DNA of 64,000 nt, from contig VXAU01003163.1 in NCBI GenBank assembly GCA_013399695.1, positions 1,528,060 through 1,592,059 of the forward strand, read 5' to 3'. Position numbers and translations under genes: made by a program. Shown here piece by piece: positions 29,001-44,000 of this stretch (positions within the stretch are counted from its first letter, which is position 1; every line of letters starts with the position of its first letter). This stretch comes from Formicarius rufipectus (lineage: Eukaryota > Chordata > Aves > Passeriformes > Formicariidae). Below the pieces are notes generated by a model. The model ran no database searches and was not told the origin of the DNA. It was given only the letters and a program-made list of their open reading frames with translations.

Positions 29001-32000
29001 CTTTCAGTGTTTTCAAAGTTCTGTTGAAAACATGAACTGTGATCTGACCCAAGAGCCTCACTCATCTAGCGCCTGCATCTGACAAGTAACCTGATACTTC
29101 AGAGGAAGATGCAAGAAGTAATAAACAGTGTTACATGAGGGTACTTGGTAAAGTGATTCAGTTGTTCTCTGAAAGTACAGGCAGAGATAAGATTGCTGCA
29201 TTTTAAAAAAATTCTCTCTAGGATATACTGGTGACTAGCATGAGCTGACTATGCGATTCCTGAGAGATACTACTTGTAACAATGGAAGGGTGTATCTTTT
29301 TATAAGAGGAATAAAAAGGGACTTGTAAATTTTGCATTTTATCTTTATTCCAGGTGTTCTTGCCTGGGTTCTCTCCCTTCTTGTCTTCAAAGGCTAGCAA
29401 ATTTAGCATACCTACAGGACCGGCTTCACTATAATAAATATGTCTCTGAAGTTATCACAGGGATCCTGTCAACATGAATTTTCTAATACTAATACAATTT
29501 TCCATTACAGGTCTTCTTCAAATAAGATTCATATCACCTGTAGCTAAGCCCTTTTTGCTCTTTCCTGATTTTGGTACAGCTGGTACTGTAACTACTAAAG
29601 CGAGTAACAGAAGAAAAGGAATAATATTAAAAAAACAGTGCAGCTGATTAAATACAAAATACTTTGAAATGTACAAAACACAGTGGAAATAGAGAAGCCT
29701 TTCTACTTTCATCTTTTTAAATTACAATGATCTTAAAAATGGTTTGTAATTTAAGTATTTGATGTATTTTTCAACTTGAAAGATGACTTTCTATGTCACA
29801 AGATTCTTTAAAAGGAACACACTACATAGCTCCAGGAACACTTTTTGCCTCTATTTTGTAATGAGTAGGTGTGGGGTTTTTTGTTTGTTTGTTTTTTATG
29901 AAATCAAACTCTCAATCAAATTGCAGCAATACAAACATGCCAGTGGGCTGCAAATGATTCAGTTCTAACTGTAGCAACATTTAGCAAGGGAGATAGTCCA
30001 GAGCAAAATCTTAAATATTAGCAGTTAAAATATAGCACTCTCTTATGCTGCCATTATTTTGTGCAATTATTTCAATAAAAATAAATCAAAAAGGTTAACA
30101 ATCCATGGTCCGTAGATGTTGGTTAATTTTAACGTACTTTATGATTGAATAAAATCCCTGAAGCTTGTTTGGAACACACAATTCTAGAGCTGTAAGTATT
30201 CTTAAGATACTGAGTAATCACTTCATTTTTCAATATGCACTTTTCAGTGATACTCTGTGTTCCTTTAAAGGTGGTAGGCCTGCTTCCATTTTCTCTTCCA
30301 AAGCACTAATACAAGTAATCAATATATAATTACAATCACCAACTCTTACACACATTATCATTTGCTTTTAGGATAAGTCATTTTGCCTAACATGCCAATA
30401 ACAGTGGTTCTCTTCTAATTAAAAAAAAAAAAAAGGCGAGGCATTGATGTTTTGTATCAGTTTTGAAACCACCACAGCAGTTTCTTCGTGTAATGCTTTG
30501 CATCTCAAAACAGTCACATCTGTTCTTCTCTGGTCCATACACCGACTCTGGTCAACTTTGACAGAGTCTATCAATGACTACTACATTTATGTCCATGTCT
30601 ATTTAATAAATAAATAGAAGAACACAGCTTATCTCACAAAGCTTGATATTATTTTAATTTCTTGAAGTACCTTAATGAAAAAGGAAGATGCTGTCCCATC
30701 TAATAATATGGTAAGTAACTGTTCCTTTGATCTGTATTATTACAGGGTCTTAAAACCAAAACAAATCTTGTCTCAAATATGTTACCAGTTTTCCATATCG
30801 ATATTGTTGGGTTATTTATTGTTGTTTCACTACCTCTTTGTCTGTTGTTCCTCTTCTCTCCCTTGGAGTACATCGTCCCACATCAGTGAAAGCAGAAGAA
30901 TAGCTTCCAGGAGACTCCTGGTCTACTGAAAACAGAAATTATGTGAAACTACAATAAACAAAACCATTCAAATACATGATGCTGCTTGGTTTCATTAGGG
31001 GGGTGAAAAGATATTGAAAACTATTATTTTACCTTTAATAGAAAGAAAAGCACATTAAATGATGGCTAAGTGCACCTTTAAAGAAAAAAAAAAGATACTG
31101 ACTCTTAAGTAAAGGCAAAGGCTGTCCTCTGATCCATAGCAGAAGGAAACATATGAGAGAGGATCAAGAGCGCAAAATTATGCCTCAGTGTACAAAGGGA
31201 TGCACCCCTACTGGGCCAAGTGGCAGACCTGACGGCAGTACTGGGACTTCATCAGGTTGCATGACACTGTTTCAGAATGCCAACACTATAAACACATAAT
31301 TACATGCACAAAACATGATTCAAGCATGCTTCAATGAGAAAATAGTGAAGTAACATTGTTTCCTCCTAAGTGATCTAAGATGCATTTCTACTTTACCAGG
31401 GGCACATGTTAGGCAGCACAAGGAAATTTAAAAAGAAGTTATTTCATAAAAACAACTCTGTATTAAGAGATAGAATACAAATCATTACTCACCAATCTAT
31501 GTGGCAGGCTACTCTAAAGCAAAGTTTACGAATGTTTATTACAGGATAGTGAATGTCTTTTCATATTTTAATAAGAATAAAATCAAGATCTTATACCCTT
31601 TGTAGCTCTGCAAGTTGCCAATGTGAAATGAAAATATAACAGAACTATTTCAGTCCAGAGGATGAAATGCACTGCCTTGCGACTTCTGAGAAGTATTGTT
31701 TTAGTCTCCTACTGCCACAGTGATACTTGCTAGTGAAAATATGATGGATGCTTGTCGTCCTTTGACTTCATTCCCACAATCTGTTCTTACCAAGCTCATC
31801 CAATTATTTCTAAAGGAGCACAAGTGAGGAAAAAAAAGGAAAAGAACTGAAAACATCTCATCCTTTATGTTAGGATTATACAGAAGAAAAATGATCTCTA
31901 GTGGGCTGTTGGCTAAACCAAAAAAAACTAAGCTATTGATAAATACACTGGAGGCAAAAAGATCAGATAATTGTATTATTTATGCCATTGGTTGCACACA

Positions 32001-35000
32001 TGTCATTCCCAACATATATATTACTGTCCCCCTTCTGGACAGATTTCTTGACGTGGCATATATTCCTGAATGAAGATCTATGCTCACTGCATAAACCTAA
32101 AGATATAATGCCTTCAAACACATCTATTATTATTTTTAATTTAATCTCTAGCAGAAAGAGAAGGACATAGGAAAGAGGTGAAAATGCAGAATCTTTCAAT
32201 TTATTTTACTGCAGCTCCTTATGCAGTCAATGTTGGTAGTTTTCAGTGTTTTGTGCTATGGCCTTGGGGTCTCTCTGTGGATAGTGGCTGTTAAGAGACA
32301 CACACAGATCCAACAAGCAGGAAACTTGATTAGAAGCAGAGCTCAGCCATGACCAGTGTTGATGGAAATCAATGGAGTAGTCTGCTTTATTCATTCTCCA
32401 TGCAACTTTAGGGATATTAATGTTGACAGAGTGTATAATTTTCCTCATGCCAGAATCCTTCATAGCTGCAGAAGCTATTGCAAGTCCACTGCAATATGTG
32501 ACTAGTGCAATTTCCAACAACTTCAGTCTCATGATGCAGTCCTGTCAACCAGGGTTAATCATCATCAGGCCTTAAGTATGACTAATTCAGTTCTGAACTG
32601 CATTATATCACCCTTTTTTACTCAATTTCTGTTCTAAATATGTCTATTATAACTAGTTAAGAAGAGATGGTAACAGCCTCAATTCTGATTTCTATTGAAA
32701 TGTATTTTGTGCTACTTGCAAAAGTCACACAAAAAGATGGGAGAATAAAGATAAGATGGGTCTGATCAAATATTGCATAACTTGTACACTAAAGATACTC
32801 TCTTTTACAACCATTTGGGATTTCAAGAATAGCTTCGTATTGCCATTAAATTCTCAAAGATGCTCTGTCAAAGGAATCAGAATTCTTTAACTAAGAAACA
32901 GTATCACTTAAAAAGAGAAATAAACTACAAACTTGTCAAAGACATTAATCTAAATCATCTAGAATACAGCTTTGTGCACTCCTGCTATGGATCTAGTTTA
33001 TTTCTTTTAATATTAGAACGTCAACTTTAAAACATTTTAGGCTCAAGTAATATTTTTTGAGGAAAAAAAAAAAGAAGCAGAGCAACAAGCAACAAAGCAG
33101 TAACTTTAACAATATACCGGTCATACTCACCCAGACAATTTCATTCAAGTTTTGATTATTGAGAACTTCCCTTCTAAGAGGATAGGAAAATTCTCAGATA
33201 TATTAAAATTTTATGAAAAGAACCAGTTTTGCTGCCACAGAAATTGGAAATTGTATTCTTTGAACGGTGGAAATGGAAACTTCCTAAAATGACCCTAACA
33301 TCTATTCACAAAAAGTAATACAAAGCAGTGGATTCACATGAAAATAGAATCAACTTTCAATGAGGCTGGCAGAAGTAACAGCATTTTTATCAGTTAGATT
33401 TAAAAAATTTACAACACATTTTGGATGCAGATTTTAAAAAAAGAAAACAGGAAGTGTTATCTGCATATTGTTTTCAGTTTGACCAGCATCTTAAAATGCA
33501 TAAATTCCCTTTCTGCAAGATACTTTTCTTAGGAAAAAAAAATCTGCATTGCTTAATACCATCATTGTAATTTATAGAACTAGCAATTAATTAGTTGGAA
33601 TGTACTGTTACTTCACTTGTCCTGACTACTGTATTTTGTGAATAGATAGCAAATTTATCTATCTTCAACACCTATGTGAAAATGAGGTTCTTCATAAAGA
33701 ATTTTGTGGGATTAAAGTGGTTTACAGACAACACAAAAATGGAATGAGAAAGGGTGGGAAACACAGGGAGTAAGGTTGGATAAGTCAATCACAAGGACAG
33801 AGGAAGAAAGTTAATCCACCTTGGAAACACAGTGCACTATCATTGTTGTTAGTTGCATCCATGTCTGGAAAAGAGGCACTAAGAGGTAATCTTCCACAAT
33901 CATTCTGGTACAGTGGACAATGGATAGCACCATCTTGAGGCAGTGGATTAAAAGGCTGGTGCATGGGACTCTTTTTCAGAGCTTTAAGAGATGAATTCCT
34001 TTCTGGAATGTCTGGAAGCAGCTCAGTAATAAGTCTGTGTAATATACTGTTGTCAGGCAAGCTTCCCCGTCTTTTTTCTGCTTTAATTTGGTCACAGATG
34101 TCTTTAAGTGCAGAATCTAGTGCTTCAAATACAGATGACTTGCATTTTTTCTTTTCAGTTTGTTTTTTAGGAGCTGCACTTTTTTTCCTCCGGAAAGGCA
34201 CTGGACTGACCAGGAATGCTATCTTAGAGAGGCCAGATTCTGCTTCCTGTCTCCTTGGATCTCCAGTGGTTTCTTGCTTAGCCCTTTCATGTTTTAGCAT
34301 GGTGGTGAAGCGTGTGTAGGATGCTGGGCATCGCCCTTTGCAGGAGCTGATGAGATGCCTGTGGTGGTGGTGATGGTGGTGGTGGTGATGGCCTGATCCA
34401 TAAAAGCTTTCAGATGATGTGAAGGAAAAGTGATCAAAGTCACTTTCACTACAAAAGGATGAACCCTCTATCTGGATAAAGTCACTGAGATCAGAAACCA
34501 CTCCGTCTTGATCACTGTCTGAAAAATCTATATGTGATCGTTTTGGCTCATCACTGGTCACTTCAATATGAATTGGCACCAGGGTTTTAGATTTGTAGCT
34601 CTGTTGTACCTGAGAGGGATGTCTGACTGGAGTTTCTTCTTCCAGCAAGGATTCAATAGAAAATCGCCTCTTTGGACACAAGCCATTTTTAGGAGGCTCT
34701 AAAGTAGCAGTTGACAACATTTCATCGCCAAGGTTCGGCATTGATTTTGACTTCTGAATTAATTTTTCAAATTCAGATATTCTCGTTGGCACCATGTCTC
34801 TTGGCACCTCTTCAGTAGAAGACTCTCTCCAGCCTTGAAGAATACCTTTGTGCTGTTCTTTTTCATACTGCAGTATTCTGGATTTCACAGAACAAATCAC
34901 CTCAGAATTCATCAAGTCCTTACGATTGATGCGGTGCATCTTTTTATACATTTTCAGGAAACCTGGGGCATCATGTGCAGATCTGTGACGAACTCTTGAC

Positions 35001-38000
35001 CTGCCACTACCACGGCCCTCAACATATGGGGAGTTCCAGTTCATTGAGCAAACTTCTTTGGAGTCCTCCTCACATAACAGAGAGCCCATGCTTTCAGCCT
35101 TGGCCTGTGCATCAGGAAAGCTATCCCGATCATCTGTTAACAGATCATCACAGCTGCGGGATTTTCTCTTTGGAGAAGCAGCTTCTTCTGTGCTGCTCCA
35201 GACTTCTGCATTTTGGCGAGTCATTTGCCAGCCGTTCTTGTAGCTGATTGCCCTTCTTGAATCATTTGGAACAGATAAATGTTGTCTGTAAGTGCTACAG
35301 TAGTCTAATTCATTTGAGGTGTTGTGGTTGTGCACTGAATAACTTAAAAGGGATGGATACACTTTGCTAATATCCCCACCTTTATAATCCATGGAGCAGC
35401 ATGGTAAAAAAGAGACATTGCCAGAAATTAAAAGATTCAGAAAGTTGGAATTAGCATCAGTATATATTAGAAGGATTAGAAAAGAGACAGCAGTTAGTGC
35501 ATCTATCAAATTAGGTCAGTACATAGTTTCCGACAGCCTGGGACAGCATAGCTAAAATTGTATTATTTTCCAGCTGTAAAAATGCACGCACAACAATCTG
35601 AATGACAAAAAGAATTCCCTATGAATTACAGAGCTGTTATCCCCTTCACAACCCCCCCCCCCAAAGAAACGTAAGAAAACAGAATACTGATTTTTTAGCA
35701 TGTTAACAGACATTAAAAGATGAAAACCAATTAAAGATGAAGCCAAACAAGTACAGACCTCAGTCAAATACTGACTGAAAGAAGCTGTTCAGAAATTTTA
35801 AGCTGTATAATGCCCAGAGAGTTCACAGCATCTGCATATTCTCAGATAATATTGAGAAAGATAAATCTTTATATAAGATCAAATAGGAATTTTCTCCCAC
35901 TTTTTCATAGGTAGCCCATTCTTTCCCTATGTGATAGCACTGAAGAGAGGGGTATTTTATACAGTTTATGGAGGGCAGAAAAATGTGGCTCAGGAACTGC
36001 TATATAGGTATAAAGGAAGATATATCAGTTGACCGAGTCTAACAAACATGTAAAAGAAATGATAACCCTTAGATTGACTTCCATAACCAAGCCTGAGATT
36101 TCAAGCACATTTTAAGACATATTTTATGTGCATACTAGATCTAGACGTCGCTATGAGACAAATTTGGAACTGTGGTCTTTCATAGTTGCAATGAACTTTC
36201 AAAAATGGTATCAAATGGCAATATTCAGTTCAGAAAGGATGCTTCAAACAGTTCTATCTGCTTCCTAGAAACAATATTGAATCTGGATCAGAAACTAAAG
36301 CACAACTTCAAAATTCATGCTGATCAGTATATAATGTGGTCCTTTCACAAATTTGTTAATTTCAAGAAAAATTAACATTCTACAGGTGTCATAATGCTAG
36401 GAGAGAATGGAGTGACACAGCTAAGTCACCTTCCAAAAGTTAATTACCTACAGTAGATTTTCAAGCACAGGAAGTGTTTAAGTCATGGTAAGTGCTTATT
36501 ATTGGTGGTAGAGTCAAAGTTACATGCAAGTAAATGGAGTTTATCAACTTCCTGGCCTGGCACACAAAATAGATGAGTTTATCCAATTTTAAAATTACTG
36601 TTACAACACTGGGTTTAAAATACATTTGCTTTTCAACCACTTCACTCTTAATACTCCTCCCTGCTTTTCTTTGTTACATTCTGTTGCAGCCTGGATAATG
36701 TGTTCTTTTCAGTGGGAATCTCCAGAGATTTACTAATTAGTATAACTACAAAATAGAGAAATTAAGTGAATAATAATAATAATTTAAGCAGAAGGAGACA
36801 TCGCATACAGTATTTCTTCCATCAAATGTTTTACTGGAAGCCTTTTGTCTTTCTAAAAAAACCCACCCAACCCAAATGAACAACTGATTCTATGATGTCC
36901 TTTCTGGAAAGATGTGAAAAACAGTAATATAATGGTGAGTTACTTCCAAAAAAGAAGCTAATCAGATTGCATCCACCGTTCTAAATATTTCTAAGGATTT
37001 AAAAAAATAAAAAATCCGACTATGGTTGTTTGCCTGATTAAATTAGGTCCTGAAAATTGACAATGTCTAAGCAATCAGCTCTAGATTTAAGAGGTCTACT
37101 ATCCTGGCAACATGTCTTTAGTGTTGTAAGTCATTTGTCTTGTTTTACTTTCTCGATGTATTAAAATCAGTTTTAATATCACAATAATCTAATAAGAGAG
37201 CAGTGGAGTTACTAAAAATTTATGGGTTTATATATATTGTGGTAGAATTCACAGCCTCCGTTTAGTTTTTTTATTTTTCTCCATTTTTCTTTTCTTAGAA
37301 TAAGCAGTTGAAACAGGAAAATCCTTTCTACAAACCCAGCTTTTCAGCTTAAAGTTACACACATAAGAATGATAAAGTTAGCCTTTCAGGAAAGGCCCAA
37401 AACTGCTGCTTCGTATCACACGTCCTGGGGAAATGCACTGAACAATAGCAGGCAGTTGCACTTGCTACCAATGCACTGTACAACACACCATCAGCAGTTT
37501 TCTAATAACAAATACAGCCTCTTCTTACCTTTTGCTCTTGATGGAGAAGAAGGAGACGAGCTAGTTAAAGGCTTTCTAAGGGTGGTACATGGGCCTTGAG
37601 TGTCTGTATGGCCCAGGTTAGCTCTGTTTGCGTTCTGATCACTGTGTGCCCTCTGGTGACTCACAGCAGGTTCTGACTTCCTTCGCTTTCTGTAGTCACT
37701 CGCAGTACTTGCAGAACTACCGAAAAAAGCAGTATCAGCAGCAGTCTAATTCTGAGATCAGAATTCAGGAATTTAAAAATCAAGGGCATAATTACAGTAC
37801 TTGTTTATAAATTAAAAAACGCCTGAACAAATACATCAAAACACGTAAAGGGAAGAAGTGCTGGGCTCACATATCTTACAGCATATTTCAGAGGGAACAG
37901 ATAATTTGTTCTTCATCCGATTGTTTTCAAGTTTTATGCAAAATTACTATTCCATTTCCTTTAAACTAAATGCATCAACGTTTTTTTACACTATTAGTTG

Positions 38001-41000
38001 GAACAACAATTTCAGCACAAAGATAGGAAAAAGGCAGAGACAGAGAACAGTGGAGGCAAGGAAAACAGCACTGAGGGTCCTGCAGGTGTTAAGGTTGAAT
38101 GATAAATTACTGCTGCGATAGAAGCTCGGGGATGTTAATGGAAAGACCCAGAACATAATATGGTTTATTTTGAATATAAACAGTTAGTCCTTGTAGAACT
38201 AAAATAAATCTATACATCAGTATCGAAGTATGAACACGTTCTCCATGCATCTCTCTATTTTGCCAGTAGCTTGCAAGGTGAGTGTTAAAACCTGACTTTT
38301 CACAACATCTGTGACTTCAGATCCCAGAGAAGACTCTAAGGCTGAATAACCTCTGTCTCCTGAAATAATGGATCATACTTCTTACCTTGAGGGCCTGTCC
38401 AGGCCTCTGTCTGTCGAATAGTGATGATATAAGGAAGTCTGTGAAAACAAATACATGGATCTGTCATATGTCTGTATTTGAAGAAAGAGTGACAATTTTT
38501 TGTTTATCTTTGATTACTCTTTGTTACTCTGTGACAAATCCTATAAAAACAGACCATTATGACTAACACCTTGGGCACTCTGGCACAGATACTCCAATAA
38601 TTTCATGAGAATAGTTATACAGCTTTTAATACGCATTGCTAAATTTCATTTCCTATTCTAGTTATGTTTTTTCCTTTAAAGCACAGCTAAATAGTGATCC
38701 AAAATCATGCCTTTCTATGCACTTTTCAAAAACAGATACAGAACAGCTGAAACAAACCTTTACAGTAAAAACTATAAAAATCTAAAAATAAGTCCTTCAT
38801 GTGCAAGTGAGGTCTGCAAAGCTTCTCCTCACTCTGCAAAGTTACTCATCAAAATCCCACAATCAATTACAGCCAGAAACTTCTGTAATTCTATGATGCT
38901 TGTAGCCACACCTTATAATCTTGGTAAGAACAGTCCTTATCATACACCATTAGTCCTTGCTTATGAAGTTACAGAAGTAGCTACTGCATGAACCCTGGAA
39001 GATGGAATCGAGTAATGCTCCATAATTTTATTATTAATCCAAAGTCAACCTTAAATGACTACAAATTTTAAATCAACCATTTAAATTCTTCAGTCAGAAT
39101 TAAGTAACACTACATTCTAGTAACTAGGTATGAATCTAGAATGAACTGCATGATCCCTAGGGTATTACTTCATGGTTAGAAAGCAGTGAAGTCCAAGAGC
39201 TAAACAAGTTCCTGGCATGTCATTTCAGAGCTAACCTGAAGGACTAAAAGCAGAACTATCATATAGATTTCTAAGCTGCAGGAAATACTTTTCCCTCTAT
39301 AAAGAGCCTTCTTGACTTTTTCTCTGTATGGAAATACCTTGTACTGAGGGACCACAGAGGTAACAGCACTTGTGGCCTGTATAAGTGCATTCTTTTGTTA
39401 GATTCTTTCCCGCCCCCAGTATTTTGAATTGCAAGTTCATGAACTGAACTTCACCCAGATCTGTTAGCTGACACTTGGGTATACCTCTAGAAGTCACTTG
39501 TAGTCTAAGAATAGTTGGGAACAGATTTCATAGGACTGTATATTTTAAATGACATCCAAGATTAACTGTTTAAACTGCATTTACAGTAGAGAATGGCAAG
39601 CACACAACCCCAGTGTGTGCACTACAAGAGGAAGGACAAAGAGGCATTAAAAAAGTATCAATATGTCCACCTGCTAGAGATTACGTTTATTCTTTGTCAA
39701 TTAAGATGTCCTAAAGTGACACTCGTCTGCAATTTCCAGCCTGTGTATGAGAGATGTCCACACAATCTGGGAATTAAGCTGTTATCCAGGAGGAGCAAGG
39801 TGAGGTACAGGGATGTAGACACTGTTCTCAAGGAACAGCGAAGCATGCACCAGTGATGTCAGGAGGATGGTTCTCCCACTGGGGTGGGTCTGTTGTAGCA
39901 AGAGCCTGTTGGAAGACAGGCCACCAACTGATCGTGTGCCCAGTTTCTCTCTAGTGTTCGATGTTTCCATCAGTAAAGGTTTGCTTCACTCATACAATGA
40001 TGTATCCCTCTGCCAGATGGCTTCTGTGCAGTGGTGCCCCACATACGCTTCTTCCATGACGGGAGAGCACCCAAGACTGTGGCATATGATCAGGCATCTT
40101 ATTTTTAGTTGCTAAATTTGCTAAAAATGACCTATTTTTCTGCAAATAACTGTGAAGTTATTTAAGTTTTAATTTCCTAGCAAAACATAAATTTTAATTT
40201 TTTTTTCTTTTTTAAATCATCTGTACTTGCATTGCTCTTAGGTGATAAACTATGACTCTTTAGAATGAAAACTGACCTGTGAATTTAGACATGAAGAACA
40301 GAAACAGATACTTGCTTGCTGAAGCATTCCATGTACTGTAACCTAGCTCATAAATTCAGTGGATTTAAACATTAGAGAGAAGGGGCAGTACGAAACAAAA
40401 ACCATACTATCTGTTGTAGGAAAGGAGTCATGAATCAAAACTCCTTTCCACAAGCCTGAGTTTTGAAGTCAGTTGTGTTATACAGGTGTGCTGGTGATCA
40501 TCACATATTCTCAGACAAACAATAATCCTGCTATTAGCACCTAGGAAATAACACCTATTTTATTTCTCAGTATTTGGAATGCGTATTGCGCTCATGATGA
40601 GTGCATTACTGATCACCTCTTCTGTCCAAACAAAATATTATGTTACTCGTTTTTTAAAATACATTCCGAAGAAGGTACTTATTCCTGAGTCTTGAGTGTT
40701 GATGAAGTTCGTATTTTCAAGTTTTTAGTTACATCCTCTGAAAACTGAAAAGTACTTTGTGGCAGCTGTTCCACCACTAACCAAACTCAATGTTTTTAAG
40801 ATATACAGCCAATATCATGACGTCTGTCTGCAACAACACCATAGAAGCCAGACGCAGAGTTGTTTGCACCAACAGCAAGTATAACCACAGTGAAGCAAAG
40901 GCCTCAGGTCAGTGTGCTTCCCTACACTACCCATAAAACACACACTGAGCCTGCTCTGGAAAGTTTCAAAACTCGCCACAAGTATCTTCCTCATCTTGAC

Positions 41001-44000
41001 CAGTCACTGCCATGGACTGGAACCAGCAGAGGAAGGAAACTTGGGAACATAGGTGAGCTCAGTTAGAACTATTGCATGAGGTGATACAAACACTGCAGAT
41101 AAATTATCATTGTGGGTTTTTTTTGCACAGGTGCCAACCACTTCCACTAGCAATCAACTGTGACATGACAGTAGCCAAATGGCCATGAAGCAGAGATTAT
41201 TTTCCACCGCTTGTAGTAGCTCCAGGGCTGTACAGATGATGTAACTCCAGAGGTGGAAGAGATCCCTGCTGAAGGCAATGTGTAAATCACACGATGGAAA
41301 CCACACCAAAGGGAACTTCTTTATCCACAGCATTCTCCTGGCCATAAACAGCATGTTAGTGATCAGTTTAAGATGCCTAGAAGTGTGTGTCATGCCAAAA
41401 CTGACCACTGGGTTACTATATGGCTTTTGCCTTTCATCCTTTAAGATTCTCTTATCACCTTGAATATAACTTGTCCTTTTACCCTTTATTTGATGTCGCC
41501 TTTGAAGCTTTTTCTATACAAAAGATACTGTATGTTGCACATTATACAATAGTAATTTTTACAATGGGAATATGTTATTTTTTTATACAGTGCATGGATT
41601 TTATACCTTCTACCCACAGGTAGAGCTTCAGAGATATACCATATAGGGAAAGGTGAAAGAAAAGACTGGATATGCTTGCTTTTTACTGCTTGCTTTGCTG
41701 CTTGTAGCTGTCCTATCACTTCTTGACCCAGTTTCAGAAGGTCCAACTGAACACATTTCCCCTACTCCTCCATCTCCAAAGCTAATTAGTTATCTTCCAG
41801 GATATTCAACACAGCCTTATATGAATAAAAGCCATTTGACAAAAATAATTAAATACTGGAGATCCAACTCCAAACTACCAAATACAGACTTGGTTTTACT
41901 AAAAAAAAGAGAAATACAATTAAAATTAAGTCTATCTTTCAGCTGTTCTCATGCATCAAGGCTTTAATGGTGACTGAAAATAAAGTTATGAAAAGTAGAT
42001 GAAAGGCGTAAATAAAACACAGGCTCTTTTCCTGACAGTTCTACTACTTTACCATATTATTTTTAATATTATTGTCCATCCTCCCCACCCGTCCTGGAGA
42101 AATATTAAGTTGCTGTACTTTTTGAAAATGATTTATCATATTCAAAGACCACTAAAGTTTCAAAACTAAAGATAAAAGTTTTTGTAAAATAATAGCCATT
42201 TTACCCAGACCTATGGAAAATGGGAATATTTCAAATAGTCATGTTAGGACTTTTAAACTGTCTTCTTTGATACACAGAGAACTAACAAGAACTAGCAAAG
42301 CCTACAAGCTTATTGTTTCAAAGAACTGGGCCTAGACTTCACAACTATGATGTTTTTCTAAATGTATAGAGAGCTTAAAATCAAACCAGAGCAATTTGCA
42401 AACAATTAATAATTTAAGACCACAATTTGAGGTTAAGTTTTGGAGAGACTACAGAAGATGAGAGTGAACCACGAATGTGAATGAAGTAAAGCCACTATAT
42501 GAAGTAAAGTTGCCACTAAAAGATTCACTGACTTTTGCCCTAACACTGTAAAAATGGGGAGGAAGTGGAAAAGGAATGAAAGCCTGAATCTCTCCCACTC
42601 AGAGTAGGGCAATGAGAGCCCACTACCTGATCTTGATGAATTTTATTTGGAGTAATGACAGCAACTGTCAATCCTGCATTTAGAAATTATAACAGGATTA
42701 TTGTGATTTTACCTGATTAGCACTGTAGCCATAAATACTTATTTGGAGAAATGCCAGCTTAGCCACAGAGGTTACAGACATACAGATTTTAAAGTCAGAT
42801 ATTTTAATTAAAAAATACTGCTGTGTTGTTGCGTTAATTGTGCAATGCACTTGCCCAACTCTGAAAAGTGGGAATTTGTCAAGGAGTTAGAGACGTATGA
42901 ACTGTTGTGTAATTCTGAGTGTTAATCTCTGAAAAGTTTTGGGGATAAGGACTCACAGTTCCTAGGAAAATAAGATCAACATCCAAATGCACTAGTGATC
43001 TGGAAAGATATGAAGACAAAGATACAATGATTGTGAATTAGAAATATCTCATAGCTGTCAGGAGGAAACTACTAAATTTTAACAAACTTCAGACATAAAT
43101 GGTGAGCATTCCAACCCTTCTTCCCAAGAGAATCATCTGAAAAAGAATCATTCATTTACCTCATTGGAAACACCAGAAGAACTGTCTTGAACATAGTCCA
43201 AAAGCTTTTTAGGTGGCTGCATCGTAAAAGCAGAAGTGTAGAGATGAAATGAAGTAGAAACAATGGCAGCAAGGAATGAAACATACGGAAAAGGTGACAC
43301 AGTTAGAAACTAGGTGTTGACAGCATCAGATACAAAGAGTGACACACAGGTAGAATGGAAGGACAAATGCGTGACATTTTTTAAATTATCTTAATAAATG
43401 TTAGTAACATCAGGTGTCAAATTTACAACTGGAATGGCTGAATAAATACCAGCAGTTTTTAATACTGATGAGACAGAAGAGTGGAAAGCACCACAGTTAC
43501 ATTCTGCTGGACAAATCCCGATATATTTTATCTTAAAGATTATCATTATTAGTAAAATAATATTGATATTTTGTTCATCAGAAGAATGTATCTGGACTGT
43601 TTCTGCCCACCTCGAGGGAAGAATGACAATAGGGCTTGAATGGCTGGATAAAAGGAGATAAAAAGTAATCAGTGAAAATGTGATACATTGTAGACTACTA
43701 GACAACAAAGAAAATCCAGATATATCTTTTTTTTTTTTTTTTTTAATTTTCAGATGGTATTAAATGGGTAATTTTTTAAAATATTATTACAAATTTAAAG
43801 TTTTAAAAGAGTGCATATGATGTGCTTTCTCTTCGGCTCTCACTGAGGTAGCTGGGAGTTACAATTTTGGCTTCTGGCTAACTACAAGAAGGGACTAAGG
43901 TACCTGGTTCCAGAGTGCCCTTCAGTGCCCTTTGTCAAGTGCTCAGGCTCCTCATGTAGCCTGGCACACCACTAATTAGAATTCTGAGAATTGTTAGCCA

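Noticed and set aside
32227..32532. 101-codon minus-strand open frame between the large exon and the SH3-1 linker exon
   Set aside because: No matching human SORBS2 segment, and including it would need splice sites and phase that I could not support.
33963..34319. 118-codon plus-strand open frame
   Set aside because: Lies antisense inside the large SORBS2 exon; a shadow of real coding sequence with no domain of its own.
34975..35247. 90-codon plus-strand open frame
   Set aside because: Also antisense to the large SORBS2 exon.
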